Assembly (NCBI RefSeq): GCF_014650755.1
Contig: NZ_BMVO01000019.1
Span: 61,254 to 125,253 of the forward strand
Source: Streptomyces chryseus
GTDB taxonomy: Bacteria > Actinomycetota > Actinomycetes > Streptomycetales > Streptomycetaceae
Length of the DNA stretch: 64,000 nt
Reading direction: 5' to 3'
A program made the position numbers and the translations under genes. Below the pieces are notes generated by a model. It searched no databases. It was not told the DNA's origin and saw only the letters and a program-made list of their open reading frames with translations. Positions 1-7,313 of this stretch are shown in pieces (the stretch's first letter is position 1; each line of letters opens with the position of its first letter).

Positions 1-812
1 CCGGCGCCGGACATGACGACCCGTACGTCGCCGATCGACTTGCCGACCACGCGCAGCGCGTTCGTCAGCGCGGCGAGGACGACGATCGCGGTGCCGTGCT
101 GGTCGTCGTGGAATACGGGGATGTCGAGGGCCTCGCGCAGGCGCGCCTCGATCTCGAAGCAGCGGGGCGCGGAGATGTCCTCGAGGTTGATGCCGGCGAA
201 GCCGGGGGCGATGGCCTTGACGATCGCGACGATCTCGTCGGAGTCCTGGGTGTCCAGGCAGATCGGCCAGGCGTCGATGCCGGCGAAGCGCTTGAAGAGG
301 GCGGCTTTGCCCTCCATGACGGGCAGCGCGGCCATCGGGCCGATGTTGCCCAGCCCGAGCACCGCGGAGCCGTCCGTCACCACGGCGACGGAGTTGCGCT
401 TGATGGTCAGGCGGCGGGCGTCCTCGGGGTTCTCGGCGATCGCCATGCAGACCCGGGCGACGCCCGGCGTGTAGATCATCGACAGATCGTCACGGTTGCG
501 GATGGGGTGCTTGGACGCCATCTCGATCTTGCCGCCGAGGTGCATCAGGAACGTACGGTCGGAGACCTTGCCCAGGGTCACGCCCTCGATGCCGCGCAGG
601 CCCTCGACGATCTCGTCGGCGTGCGCCGTCGAGGTGGCCGCGATCGTGACGTCGATCCGCAGCTTCTCGTGGCCGGAGGCGGTCACGTCGAGGCCGGTCA
701 CGGACCCGCCGTGGGACTCGACTGCCGTGGTGAGCTGGCTGACCGCGGTCCCGCTCGCGGGGACCTCCAGTCGGACCGTCATCGAGTACGAGACGCTGGG
801 CGCCGTTGCCAT
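1..812 (-). CDS. NAD(P)-dependent malic enzyme, N-terminal part (cut by window edge)
   Basis: The gene runs off the left edge, so only about the first 270 residues are present. Malic enzymes oxidatively decarboxylate malate to pyruvate in the cytoplasm. The start is the ATG at 812, with AGAGGAAG a few bases upstream. Residues about 9-80 form an ACT-like domain (YSMTVRLEVP). The catalytic module follows, with SKHPIRNRDDLSMIYTPGVA, the signature of bacterial ACT-malic enzymes, then VVTDGSAVLGLGNIGP, an NLEDISAPRCFEIE metal-binding stretch and HDDQHGTAIV. The ACT domain suggests allosteric control by a small ligand, which I infer. NAD versus NADP preference cannot be read from this fragment. A terminator and a candidate small RNA lie between it and helD upstream, so it probably has its own promoter within 813-970. 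Confidence 0.93.
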   Translation of the reverse strand, partial: MATAPSVSYSMTVRLEVPASGTAVSQLTTAVESHGGSVTGLDVTASGHEKLRIDVTIAATSTAHADEIVEGLRGIEGVTLGKVSDRTFLMHLGGKIEMASKHPIRNRDDLSMIYTPGVARVCMAIAENPEDARRLTIKRNSVAVVTDGSAVLGLGNIGPMAALPVMEGKAALFKRFAGIDAWPICLDTQDSDEIVAIVKAIAPGFAGINLEDISAPRCFEIEARLREALDIPVFHDDQHGTAIVVLAALTNALRVVGKSIGDVRVVMSGA

Positions 813-969
813 GGCCGACTTCCTCTGCTTTCCCTAGCTTCATTGCTGCGCGGCCGTGGCTGTCGCCCGGCAACGCCTTCCGATGGTCGCACCTACCTGC
901 GGGTAGCAGGTAATGCGGTCATTTAGTTTTCGGAAAGTGTTTTCCACCATACGAGAACATCAGGTGAAA

Positions 970-1127
970 CAGAAGAGGCCCGCGGTACCCGAGGGGACCG
1001 CGGACCTCTGCTTCGTATGTATGCACCAAGATCAGGTGGCACCGGCCCGCCATGCTCGCCTCGCGGCAAGTGGTCGCTCGAAGCGACGAAGGTTGGGCCC
1101 GGGGGCTTGGATCGAGCCGGTGCCACC
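970..1127 (-). ncRNA. Candidate structured small RNA
   Basis: This lies in the 371-bp gene-free gap between malic enzyme and helD. Read on the minus strand, a TANNNT box (TAGCCT, 1136-1131) is followed about 7 nt later by a 12-base arm, GGTGGCACCGGC (1127-1116), whose exact complement closes at 1046-1035. Inside is a GTCGCT-TCG-AGCGAC hairpin. The transcript would run on into the intrinsic terminator at 974-1009, giving about 155 nt. No convincing -35 box is visible and no ORF fits. It could instead be the trailer of helD mRNA or a malic-enzyme leader. I cannot tell whether it matches a reported Streptomyces sRNA. Confidence 0.45.
974..1009 (-). terminator. Intrinsic terminator between helD/sRNA and malic enzyme
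   Basis: The stem pairs AGAGG (974-978) with CCTCT (1005-1009), and CCGCGGT with ACCGCGG inside, with one mismatch between. On the minus strand it is followed by TTCTGTTTC, a short U-rich tail. It would stop helD or sRNA transcription before the malic enzyme gene. Confidence 0.65.
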
Positions 1128-1183
1128 CCCAGGCTAACAAACCACCCCGGGAAGTGATTCCCCGACGACGGGTTGCCCCGGTT

Positions 1184-3604
1184 TCAGTCCTGCAGCAGGG
1201 CCGGCACTCCCTCCGCGTCGGGCCGGTCGCGCTCCGCCGAGACGACCGTGAGCTGCTGCGTCGCGCGCGTCAGCGCCACGTACAGCACCCGCAGGCCGGC
1301 CGGTGACTCGTCCGCGATCTCGGCCGGCGACACGACGACGGTCGCGTCGTACTCCAGCCCCTTCGCCTCCAGGCTGCCGAGCGCCACCACCCGGTCGCCG
1401 AGCGGCGCGAGCCACTTGCGGGCCTGCGCGCGCCGGTTCATCGCGACGACCACGCCGACCGTGCCGTCCACCCGGTCCAGGAGGCGCTGCGCCTCCTCAC
1501 GGGTGGTCCGGGCCAGGCCCTCGGTGCCCCCGGCGCCCGGTACGGACGTGAAGCGCGGCTCCACGCCCGTGGAGCGGACCGCGGCGGGCGACTCCATGCC
1601 GGGCATGGCGCGCTCCAGGACCTTGGCCGCCAGGGCGGCGATCTCCGCCGGGTTGCGGTAGTTCACGGTGAGGGTGAAGCGGCGGCGCGGACGGGCCCCC
1701 AGGGCCTCGTCACGGGCTGCGGCCGCCTCGTCCGGGTCCGTCCACGAGGACTGCGCCGCGTCGCCGACGATCGTCCACGTGGCGTGCCGGCCGCGGCGGC
1801 CGACCATCCGCCACTGCATGGGCGTGAGGTCCTGCGCCTCGTCGACGATCACGTGCGCGTACTCGGTGCGCTCCTGCGCGAGCCGCTCGGCCCGCTCCCA
1901 CTGCGTCTCCTCGCGCTGCGGCATCAGCTCTTCGAGGCCGCTGAGCTGGTCGAGCGGGTCGTACTCGCGCTTGCGCCTGGGGCGGGCGGGGGTGCCGAGC
2001 AGGGTGTTGAGCTCGTCGAGGAGCGCCACGTCGTGCACGGACAGCGGGCCGTTGCCCTCCGCGTCCAGGCGGTGCCAGGAGCGGGCCAGCCGACGGGTCT
2101 CGCGCGGGTTCAGGACGCGGCGGGCCCAGCGGCCGAGGCGCTTCTCGTCGGCCATGGCGGCGAGCACGCGGCGCGGGGTCAGCTCGGGCCACCAGGCGTC
2201 GAGGAAGTCGACGAAGTGCTGCTCGGTGGAGATGTCCTCGTCGAAGCCGGAGCGCAGTTCGGCGAGCAGCTCCTGGTCCGTGTACCGGCCGCGACCGCTG
2301 GACTTCGACCACAGCGCGTCCAGGAGCAGCTTGCGGGCCCGCGGACGCAGCAGGTTGACGGGGGCGGTGCCGCTGAGGACGTTGTGGCGGATGCGGTCCA
2401 GGTCGTCGGCGTTCAGCTCCACCCGCTGGCCGAAGGCGACCACCCGCAGGCGGGTGGGGGTCTCGGCCACCGGTGCTTCCTGCTGCTCCTCCTCGTCGCC
2501 GAAGGTCAGCTGGCCGTCCTGTGCGCGGGCCGGGGCGGGCGGCGCGTCCAGGGCGCCGCGCGCCGCGTTGCGCAGCACCTTGAGCATGCGCGAGGAGCCC
2601 TTGAGGCGGGAGACGGCCGGTTCGTCGTACGTCGACGCCTCCGCGCCGTCGACGAGCGAGCCGACCGCGCGGATCGCGACCTGGCCCTCCTCGCCGAGGG
2701 AGGGCAGCACGCCCTCGGTGTACGCGACGAGCAGCGGGGTCGGGGACACGATGAGGATGCCGCCCGCGTACTTCCGCCGGTTCTGGTAGAGCAGGTACGC
2801 GGCCCGGTGCAGGGCCACGGCGGTCTTGCCGGTGCCCGGGCCTCCGGAGACCTCCGTGACGGAGGCGGCGGGGGCGCGGATGACCATGTCCTGCTCGGCC
2901 TGGATCGACGACACGATGTCGCGCATGGTGTGGCTGCGGGCCTGGCCGAGGGCCGCCATGAGCGCGCCGTCACCGATCACGGGCAGCGTGGCGCCGTCGA
3001 GCGTGGCCGTCAGCTCCGGGCGCATCAGGTCGTCCTCCACGCCGAGGACCTTGCGGCCCTTCGAACGGATGACCCGGCGGCGTACGACACGGCCGGGCTC
3101 CTTGGGCGTGGAGCGGTAGAAGGGCGCGGCGGCCGGCGCCCGCCAGTCGATGACCAGCGGGGAGTAGTCGGAGTCCAGTACGCCGATGCGCCCGATGTGC
3201 AGCGTCTCCGCGATGTCCGCCGTCAGGTCGGGGCGTACCGCGTCGTCGGCCGGCTCCACCGAGGTGAACGCGCCGTCCGGGCCCTTCTCGCCGTCCTTGC
3301 CCCGGAGCAGGTCGATGCGCCCGAAGAGGAAGTCCTCGAACTCGTTGTTGAGCCGGTTGAGGTGGATCCCGGCCCGGAAGACCTGCGCGTCCCGCTCGGC
3401 GAGCGCGCCGGGGGTGCCGACCTGGCCGCGCTTGGCGGCGTCGTTCATGAGGAATTCCGCCTCGTGGATCTTCTCCTCCAGACGGCGGTACACCTGATCC
3501 AGATGATCCTGTTCCACACCGATCTCGCGGCTCCGTGCCGACTCCTGCGAGGAGGAGTCGGCCACGGAATTCACGGAATCGACAGCGGCATCCTGCGCGG
3601 CCAC
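1184..3604 (-). CDS. helD: HelD-like UvrD/Rep-family ATPase (RNA polymerase recycling factor)
   Basis: This 806-residue superfamily I helicase-like protein belongs to the HelD group, which in Gram-positives pries apart stalled RNA polymerase-nucleic acid complexes using ATP. The N-terminus (about residues 28-65) is a charged coiled coil, as expected for the HelD secondary-channel arm. Walker A is GGPGTGKTAV (about residue 257), the DEAQ box is VIVDEAQDLTPMQW, and motif III is GDAAQSSW. Motifs IV-VI follow (NYRNPAEI, LEAKGLEYD, LYVALTRATQQL). The long insertion between the Walker A half and the DEAQ half is typical of HelD. The start is GTG at 3604 with AGAAGGGGG upstream. No rifamycin-associated inverted repeat is visible upstream, so I see no sign that it is a HelR-type resistance gene. 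Confidence 0.9.
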   Translation of the reverse strand: MAAQDAAVDSVNSVADSSSQESARSREIGVEQDHLDQVYRRLEEKIHEAEFLMNDAAKRGQVGTPGALAERDAQVFRAGIHLNRLNNEFEDFLFGRIDLLRGKDGEKGPDGAFTSVEPADDAVRPDLTADIAETLHIGRIGVLDSDYSPLVIDWRAPAAAPFYRSTPKEPGRVVRRRVIRSKGRKVLGVEDDLMRPELTATLDGATLPVIGDGALMAALGQARSHTMRDIVSSIQAEQDMVIRAPAASVTEVSGGPGTGKTAVALHRAAYLLYQNRRKYAGGILIVSPTPLLVAYTEGVLPSLGEEGQVAIRAVGSLVDGAEASTYDEPAVSRLKGSSRMLKVLRNAARGALDAPPAPARAQDGQLTFGDEEEQQEAPVAETPTRLRVVAFGQRVELNADDLDRIRHNVLSGTAPVNLLRPRARKLLLDALWSKSSGRGRYTDQELLAELRSGFDEDISTEQHFVDFLDAWWPELTPRRVLAAMADEKRLGRWARRVLNPRETRRLARSWHRLDAEGNGPLSVHDVALLDELNTLLGTPARPRRKREYDPLDQLSGLEELMPQREETQWERAERLAQERTEYAHVIVDEAQDLTPMQWRMVGRRGRHATWTIVGDAAQSSWTDPDEAAAARDEALGARPRRRFTLTVNYRNPAEIAALAAKVLERAMPGMESPAAVRSTGVEPRFTSVPGAGGTEGLARTTREEAQRLLDRVDGTVGVVVAMNRRAQARKWLAPLGDRVVALGSLEAKGLEYDATVVVSPAEIADESPAGLRVLYVALTRATQQLTVVSAERDRPDAEGVPALLQD

Positions 3605-3733
3605 CGAGGCCCCCTTCTGACGTGCTGCGGGCAGCCGTCAACCGTACGCGACGGTGGGCGGCGACCGCACCTGTCAGGAGCGGGCGATTGTGGTGATCTG
3701 TCGGAATTCTGCCGGGCTACGGGCGCCCAGCCG

Positions 3734-4489
3734 TCAGGCCTGGACCTCGACGAGACGCTTTCCGTCGAAGGTACGGACCTCGAAATGGTCGATCTCGCCG
3801 CGGTCCATCGCCGCGCCGCCGTGGACGTACAGCGGGTTCTTCGCCATCTCGTGCGTGCTGCCCGCGATGCCGTAGCCCCACTTCGGGACGGCCCAGCTCG
3901 TCACCGTCTCCTCCTTGCCGTCCTTCGAGACGGCGATCAGGCTGCACTTCAGCGGGCCCTTGACGTTCTTGAGCTCCAGGACCGTGTGGGTGCCCCACGC
4001 CTTCTTCTCCATGCCGACCGTCGCGCTGACCTTGGTGGAGGCGTCGGTCGCGACGATCTTCTCCTCCATGTGGTTGAAGAACGCGTCCTCGGCGGGGCTC
4101 GTGGGGTGCGGCTCTCCCGCGACCTGCCGGCCCTGATCGTTGCCGGAGGTCGCCACCACCGCGACGGCCGGGCCGCCGATCACGAGCACGGCGGCCGCCG
4201 CCACCAGGTACAGCCCGCGGCGCCGGCGCCGGGCACGGCCCACCGCGACCTCGTCGGTGAGCCGGGTCAGGAGCTGCGGGCTCGGCTCGGTCAACCGCGG
4301 GGGCGGACCGGGGGACTCGGCCAGCGCCGCCATCATCGGCTCCATGCCGGCCAGGTCGTCGAGCTGGGCGGCGCAGAACTCGCAGTACGCCAGGTGGGCC
4401 TCGAAGGCGGTGGCTTCCGCATCGTCCAGGATGCCGAGTACGTAGGCGCCCACGGCGTCGTGCTCGGAGTGCCGGTCGTGCGTCGTCAT
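3734..4489 (-). CDS. rsuA: Membrane anti-sigma factor for SigU
   Basis: This is a 251-residue single-pass anti-sigma factor. The N-terminal domain carries the ZAS signature H-x3-C-x2-C (HLAYCEFC, about residues 32-39), which binds the partner sigma factor. One hydrophobic segment follows an RRRRR stretch (about residues 92-112), placing the N-terminus inside and about 135 residues outside. The extracellular part includes a WAVPKWGYGIAGS stretch typical of the RskA-like C-terminal domain. Its ATG overlaps the sigU stop codon by 4 bp (ATGA), so the two are translationally coupled, and that context identifies the partner. Release would need regulated proteolysis; the protease is not in this window. 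The symbol is by synteny with the S. coelicolor sigU locus. Confidence 0.88.
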   Translation of the reverse strand: MTTHDRHSEHDAVGAYVLGILDDAEATAFEAHLAYCEFCAAQLDDLAGMEPMMAALAESPGPPPRLTEPSPQLLTRLTDEVAVGRARRRRRGLYLVAAAAVLVIGGPAVAVVATSGNDQGRQVAGEPHPTSPAEDAFFNHMEEKIVATDASTKVSATVGMEKKAWGTHTVLELKNVKGPLKCSLIAVSKDGKEETVTSWAVPKWGYGIAGSTHEMAKNPLYVHGGAAMDRGEIDHFEVRTFDGKRLVEVQA

Positions 4490-5073
4490 GCCGTCACCCC
4501 TCGTTCCTCCAGTGCGAGCTTCATCGAGCGCAGTGCGTAGAAGACCCGGGACCTGACGGTCCCGCTGGGTATGCCGAGCACCTCCGCCGCCTCATTGACG
4601 GTACGCCCTCTGAAATACGTCTCGACAAGTGCTTCCCGGTGGGCGGGAGTCAAATCGTCGAGTGCGTCGGAGAGCGTCATCAGCCACAACGCCTTGTCGA
4701 TCTCGTCCTCCGCGGGCATGACCTCCAGCGGTGACGGATCGACCTCCTGCGGCCGGGACTGCCGGCTGCGATGGTTGTCGATGACGATGCGTCGCGCGAC
4801 CGTCACCAGCCAGGGGCGGACAGAGCCGGTCGCCCGATTGAGCTGACCGGCGTTCTTCCAGGCACGAATGAGCGTCTCCTGTACGACGTCCTCGGCGCGC
4901 TGGCGGTCGCCGGCGACGAGACGGAGTACATAGGCGAGCAGCGGTCCCGCGTGTTCTCTGTAGAGCGCGCGCATCAACTCCTCGTCGGGGGTCGCTTTCT
5001 CGGCGCGCGGTCGCTCGCTGCGATGTCGAGCCCTGTGCTGACGGCTATCTGCCACGGCCGCATCCTCGCGCAC
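4486..5073 (-). CDS. sigU: ECF RNA polymerase sigma factor SigU
   Basis: Region 2 (LYREHAGPLLAYVLRLVAGD, then AEDVVQETLIRAWKN) and region 4 (LTPAHREALVETYFRGRTVNEAAEVLGIPSGTVRSR, split by the usual helices) are clear, and regions 1 and 3 are absent, as in ECF sigma factors. I chose GTG 5073 because GGGAGG sits 5-6 bases upstream. The open frame extends to a TTG at 5145 and an ATG at 5115, but neither has a ribosome-binding site. The gene ends in an ATGA overlap with rsuA. In S. coelicolor the SigU system affects differentiation and secretion when deregulated (established for that species). A possible autoregulated promoter lies at 5140-5166. Confidence 0.88.
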   Translation of the reverse strand: MREDAAVADSRQHRARHRSERPRAEKATPDEELMRALYREHAGPLLAYVLRLVAGDRQRAEDVVQETLIRAWKNAGQLNRATGSVRPWLVTVARRIVIDNHRSRQSRPQEVDPSPLEVMPAEDEIDKALWLMTLSDALDDLTPAHREALVETYFRGRTVNEAAEVLGIPSGTVRSRVFYALRSMKLALEERGVTA

Positions 5074-5139
5074 CCGAACCTCCCGGTCGAGACCCTGTGT
5101 GGCTCCCTCCCCCATCACTACGCGTGGGCTCGGCGAATG

Positions 5140-5166
5140 ACTCAACGCGATCCGAAAAACTTTTCA
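5140..5166 (-). promoter_or_regulatory. Possible sigU promoter
   Basis: On the minus strand TGAAAAGTTTTTCGG overlaps the stop codon of the upstream CGNR gene and is followed by GTTGAGTC. The AT-rich block stands out strongly in this G+C-rich DNA and resembles the bipartite promoters of actinobacterial ECF factors. Transcription from here would leave about 60 nt of leader before GTG 5073. Assignment to SigU itself is inference. Confidence 0.35.
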
Positions 5167-5823
5167 GGCGCCTGTCCGGGCCGGGGGTTGGGCCGGGGCT
5201 GGGGGTTGGGCTTGGGCTGGGGCTGGGGCTTGGGGTCGCGCGCCGGCGCTTGTCGTGGCCCGGCGCCGGTGCCGGGCCACGCGCTCCCGGTTGCCGCACA
5301 CCTCGCTGGAACACCAGCGCCTTCGGCGGCCCCTCGACGTGTCGAGGTACAGGCGGCGGCAGTTGTCGGCCTCGCACTCGCGCAGCAGGGCGCGGGCGGC
5401 GGGGTCGGTCAACAGATCCACCGTGTCGCGGGCGACAGCGGCGAGCAGCGGTGCGCACGCGGGGGCGTCGCTGAGGGTCCTGCGCCAGGTGCCGTCGGCG
5501 GCGCGCACGGCTCCGACGCCGGGGGGCGGGGTGGCGGCGAGCGTGTTGATGTGGCGCAGGGCCCGGGCGGCGGGGCGGCCGGTCAGTGCCGCGCGGGCCA
5601 ATTCCGTGACCTGCGCGCGTACTTCGATGAAGCGGTGCACCCACGCCTCGTCCACCGCGTCCAGCGCGGCCTCGCCCGGCACGAGGCCGCTCCTGACCAG
5701 CCACTCGCGGAGGCGGTCGGGGTGGCTCAGCTGGTCGGTGCTGTGCGCTCCCGTCGCCACCAGGTCCAGGCAGACCCGGCCGGAGTCGAACCGCATGCCG
5801 CACGCGCCTGTGCCGGCTGCCAT
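5164..5823 (-). CDS. CGNR zinc-finger (ABATE-domain) protein, putative stress regulator
   Basis: This 219-residue protein has an N-terminal ABATE-type domain (GRVCLDLVATG near residue 15, continuing to about 130) and a C-terminal CGNR zinc finger, with cysteines in RECEADNC and CSSEVCGNRERVARHRRR. Members are thought to be DNA-binding regulators, but their ligands are mostly unknown. The last 40 residues are a low-complexity Ala-Pro-Gln tail (APAQAQPPAPAQPPA) encoded by a very G-rich stretch on the opposite strand. The ATG at 5823 is the start. It ends about 90 bp upstream of sigU GTG 5073 in the same direction, so the two may share transcription. No specific target can be inferred. Confidence 0.8.
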   Translation of the reverse strand: MAAGTGACGMRFDSGRVCLDLVATGAHSTDQLSHPDRLREWLVRSGLVPGEAALDAVDEAWVHRFIEVRAQVTELARAALTGRPAARALRHINTLAATPPPGVGAVRAADGTWRRTLSDAPACAPLLAAVARDTVDLLTDPAARALLRECEADNCRRLYLDTSRGRRRRWCSSEVCGNRERVARHRRRATTSAGARPQAPAPAQAQPPAPAQPPARTGA

Positions 5824-5960
5824 GCGCCTGTCACCGCCTCGGGGTTACCGGTGGGTGTCGTCACCCCCAGAGTGCCCGTCTGCGGGGGCCGCCGGAACCC
5901 CTGGGGCGGGTGCGCGGAGGCTTCGGGTCAGTGGCGGGCGGGCGGGGGCGGGGCCGGGCA

Positions 5961-5989
5961 GCGTTCGACACCCTGCGGGGAGCGCCCCG
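5961..5989. repeat. Dispersed 29-bp repeat, copy 1
   Basis: The 29 bases starting GCGTTCGACACCCTGCGGGG are identical, in inverted orientation, to 26547-26575 inside the FHA/FtsK gene. Similarity continues for about 18 more bases (CGTCCCGTCCCGGCA here). The unit contains a GGGG-AGCG-CCCC mini-hairpin. This copy lies in the intergenic gap between the CGNR gene and nnaR. Confidence 0.6.
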
Positions 5990-6042
5990 GCACGTCCCGT
6001 CCCGGCAGCGTGCAAGGCGCGGCAGGGTGCCCCGCGAGGGGG

Positions 6043-7200
6043 TTACCCGTCCGCGTACTTCGTGTCCGCTGTGGGGTCCAGGGCCAGGCGGTAGCCGCGT
6101 TTGACCACCGTCTGGATCAGGTTGGGCGCGCCCAGGGACGTGCGCAGGCGGGCCATCGCCGTTTCCACCGCGTGCTCGTCGCGGCCCGAGCCCGGGAGCG
6201 CGCGCAGCAGGTCGGCGCGGGAGACCACCCAGCCGGGGCGGCGGACCAGGGCCCGCAGCAGGGACATGCCGGCGGGCGGCACGGGCCGCAGCTCGCCGTC
6301 GACCACGACCGCCTGGCCGCGGATCTCGACACTGCGGCCCGCGACCGGCAGGGTGCGGGCACGGGCCGGGAGTTCGCGGCAGACCAGCTGGACCAGCGGG
6401 CCCAGGCGGAAGCGTTCGGGCTGGACCGTGTCGATGCCGTGCGCCTGGAGCGGGAGGGCGGTGACCGGGCCGACACAGGCCACCAGTACGTCGTGACCGA
6501 GGGCCGCCAGGAGGTCCGGCAGCAGGCCGCGTTCCTCGGCCCGGGACAGGAGCGACGCCGCCGCGGGGGCGCTGGTGAAGGCCAGGGCGTCCACGCTCCG
6601 GGAGACCGTCGCGTCGATGAGGCGGTCCAGCGGTGCGATGTCCTCGGGCGGCATCCAGCGGTAGACGGGCACGCCCACCACCTCCGCGCCGGCGGCCCGC
6701 AGCGCCTCGACGAAGCCGGGGAGCGGTTCGCCGTGCAACTGGATCGCGATACGGCGGTCCGCCACTCCCTCGGCGAGCAGGCGGTCGAGTACCTCGGCCA
6801 TGGACTCGGAGGTGGGTGACCACTCCTCGGTGAGGCCGGCCGCCCGGATCGCGCCCTTCACCTTGGGGCCGCGGGCGAGGAGTTCCACGTCCTGCAGGCG
6901 GGCGAGGAGCGCCTCGCCCAGGCCCCAGCCGTCCGCCGCCTCCACCCAGCCCCGGAAACCGATCGCCGTCGTCGCGATCACCACGTCGGGTGCGTGGTCG
7001 ATCAGCTGCTTGGTGGTGGCCAGCAGCTCGCTGTCGTCGGCCAGCGGCACGATCCGCAGGGCGGGCGCGTGCAGGACCGCCGCGCCGCGCCGTCTCAGCA
7101 GGGTGCCCAGTTCGTCGGCGCGCCGGGCGGCGGTGACGCCCACGGTGAAGCCCGCGAGCGGGCCGTGCTGTGGTTCGGGGGTGGTGGTGTTCACGGACAT
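6043..7200 (-). CDS. nnaR: NnaR-type regulator: uroporphyrinogen-III synthase-like domain fused to a winged helix
   Basis: The N-terminal 270 residues resemble uroporphyrinogen-III synthase (HemD): FTVGVTAARRADELGTLLRR, TTAIGFRGW, VPVYRW and DALAFTSAPAA. The C-terminal 110 residues form an OmpR-type winged helix (SLLRALVRRPGWVVSRADLL, then DEHAVETAMARLR and VVKRGYRL). This architecture, next to narK, matches NnaR, a regulator of nitrate/nitrite assimilation described in S. coelicolor and mycobacteria that works with GlnR. The HemD-like part probably senses a ligand instead of supplying haem, which I infer. I chose ATG 7200 (MSVNTTT); an in-frame ATG at 7218 and further upstream codons are possible. 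It lies 113 bp downstream of narK on the same strand. Confidence 0.82.
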   Translation of the reverse strand: MSVNTTTPEPQHGPLAGFTVGVTAARRADELGTLLRRRGAAVLHAPALRIVPLADDSELLATTKQLIDHAPDVVIATTAIGFRGWVEAADGWGLGEALLARLQDVELLARGPKVKGAIRAAGLTEEWSPTSESMAEVLDRLLAEGVADRRIAIQLHGEPLPGFVEALRAAGAEVVGVPVYRWMPPEDIAPLDRLIDATVSRSVDALAFTSAPAAASLLSRAEERGLLPDLLAALGHDVLVACVGPVTALPLQAHGIDTVQPERFRLGPLVQLVCRELPARARTLPVAGRSVEIRGQAVVVDGELRPVPPAGMSLLRALVRRPGWVVSRADLLRALPGSGRDEHAVETAMARLRTSLGAPNLIQTVVKRGYRLALDPTADTKYADG

Positions 7201-7243
7201 GGCGTACCCGGCTCTCATACCGCTGTGCTGGTGATGCGGAGGG

Positions 7244-7275
7244 CCGAGCCTGTCAACCTCACGTGACAGGCTCGG
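7244..7275. promoter_or_regulatory. 12-bp inverted repeat between narK and nnaR
   Basis: CCGAGCCTGTCA (7244-7255) and TGACAGGCTCGG (7264-7275) are exact inverted copies separated by 8 bases. The site lies after the narK stop and about 45-75 bp before nnaR. It could be a terminator stem (there is no U-tract) or an operator for NnaR or another dimeric regulator. Confidence 0.5.
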
Positions 7276-7313
7276 TTCCACCGTATTTCCCGGCCGTTAC
7301 GGACCTGCGCGCC

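Noticed and set aside
3605..3733. Rifamycin-associated element upstream of helD
   Set aside because: I looked for the inverted repeat typical of HelR promoters and found none, so the gene is called HelD-like and not a resistance factor.
1784..4540. 918-codon plus-strand frame across helD and rsuA
   Set aside because: It spans two well-supported genes on the other strand, shows no domains and has no ribosome-binding site.
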